Part shown: one piece after another, positions 44,225 through 44,489 of the stretch
How positions within the stretch are numbered: the stretch's first letter is position 1
How the letters are laid out: each line of letters starts with the position of its first letter
DNA from: Methanomassiliicoccales archaeon
GTDB lineage: Archaea > Thermoplasmatota > Thermoplasmata > Methanomassiliicoccales > UBA472
Assembly: GCA_028682895.1 (NCBI GenBank)
Contig: JAJRAK010000062.1
Coordinates: 1-44,489, forward strand
Length of the DNA stretch: 44,489 nucleotides
Direction: 5' to 3'
Program-made: the position numbers and the translations under genes
Notes under the pieces: generated by a model
Databases searched by the model: none
Told to the model about the DNA's origin: nothing
What the model saw: only the letters and a program-made list of their open reading frames with translations

Positions 44225-44489
44225 TTACTTCTTCATGCGGAAGTACATCAGGACTATCGCCGCTATGGCCACCAGGACGACGACGCCCAGAGCCGCGTAC
44301 GCTATGAACGATCCGTCATCGGAGGCGTCATCGATGTCGTCCTCGGTCAGTTCCAATGACATCTCGACGGTGCCCATGTCCTCCGTCCTGTTGTCCACCA
44401 CGGTCACGTTCTGGTTCAAGGTGGAATAGTTCACCTTGGCGAAGGTGACGACGTACGTGCCGGCGGTGACGTTGGAGAAGGAGAAGCGG
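44225..44489 (-). CDS. C-terminal part of an anchored surface protein (5' end outside window)
   Basis: The open frame runs to the window end, so only the last 87 or so residues are seen. They begin FSFSNVTAGTYVVTFAKVNY, the end of a carboxypeptidase-regulatory-like (CnaB/SpaA-like) beta domain. They continue with a polar, acidic linker that has N-x-S/T sequons, then a transmembrane helix (GSFIAYAALGVVVLVAIAAI) and a short basic tail (YFRMKK). The layout is the same as the C-terminus of the giant surface protein at 27-32 kb. A GTG at 44434 lies in frame but is inside the domain and is not the real start. Confidence 0.7.
   Translation of the reverse strand, partial: RFSFSNVTAGTYVVTFAKVNYSTLNQNVTVVDNRTEDMGTVEMSLELTEDDIDDASDDGSFIAYAALGVVVLVAIAAIVLMYFRMKK

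Noticed and set aside
1-44489. tRNA, rRNA or insertion-sequence genes
   Set aside because: I looked in the longer gaps for cloverleaf arms, rRNA cores and transposase motifs and found none that I could support by eye.

Overview
The window comes from an archaeon. It encodes sn-glycerol-1-phosphate dehydrogenase, membrane-bound archaeal LonB, Hel308, the KEOPS subunit Cgi121, archaeal NMN adenylyltransferase, a UPF0179 protein and several KaiC-like ATPases. TATA-like boxes often lie 22-28 nt upstream of start codons, as expected for leaderless transcripts, and GTG/TTG starts are common. Moderate-to-high GC in core genes, large wall-less-type surface proteins and the gene set suggest a mesophilic euryarchaeon, probably Thermoplasmatota (Methanomassiliicoccales-like). 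This placement is inference from gene content only.

1-6.3 kb (+): a TIM-barrel sugar-phosphate isomerase-like protein, G1PDH, UPF0179, a receiver-first five-PAS histidine kinase, and a minimal RNase III whose 3' end overlaps convergent purC. 6.2-13.3 kb (mostly -): purC, a coupled KaiC-like pair (one with a broken Walker A), a small membrane protein, a signal-anchored secreted protein, an NAD-salvage pair (nadM/pncC) and lonB. 13.5-17.6 kb (+): an AbiE-like type IV toxin-antitoxin pair behind a palindrome-rich promoter, then hel308.

17.6-24.3 kb (-): a complete Opp/Nik-type ABC importer. In transcription order it comprises a substrate-binding protein fused to two fibronectin-III domains, a SAM methyltransferase, two permeases and two ATPases. 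Upstream of the binding protein lies a site resembling the archaeal NikR operator, which suggests nickel (or a nickel complex) as substrate. 24.4-27.1 kb (-): a UbiA/MenA-type prenyltransferase, a Fic protein with a perfect inverted repeat around its TATA box, and a third KaiC-like ATPase. 27.3-32.1 kb (-): a 1623-residue cell-surface protein (predicted seven-bladed propeller, 11 Ig-like repeats, C-terminal anchor). 32.3-34.4 kb (-): threonine synthase and homoserine kinase, overlapping.

34.6-39.1 kb is accessory-looking: AT-rich, gene-poor, with a duplicated and decayed cysteine-motif ORF, an anchored extracellular protein, a zinc-ribbon/TM protein, a GIY-YIG-like protein, a possible tandem Trypco2-like protein and orphans. 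39.2-44.1 kb (+) returns to core-like sequence with cgi121 and a 1436-residue helical-repeat protein. The window ends in the 3' part of another anchored surface protein on the minus strand.

The best candidates for unusual biology are the AbiE-like pair with a PD-(D/E)XK-like N-terminal module and its operator array, the FnIII-fused putative nickel importer with its methyltransferase, the Fic operator, and the 36-39 kb island.
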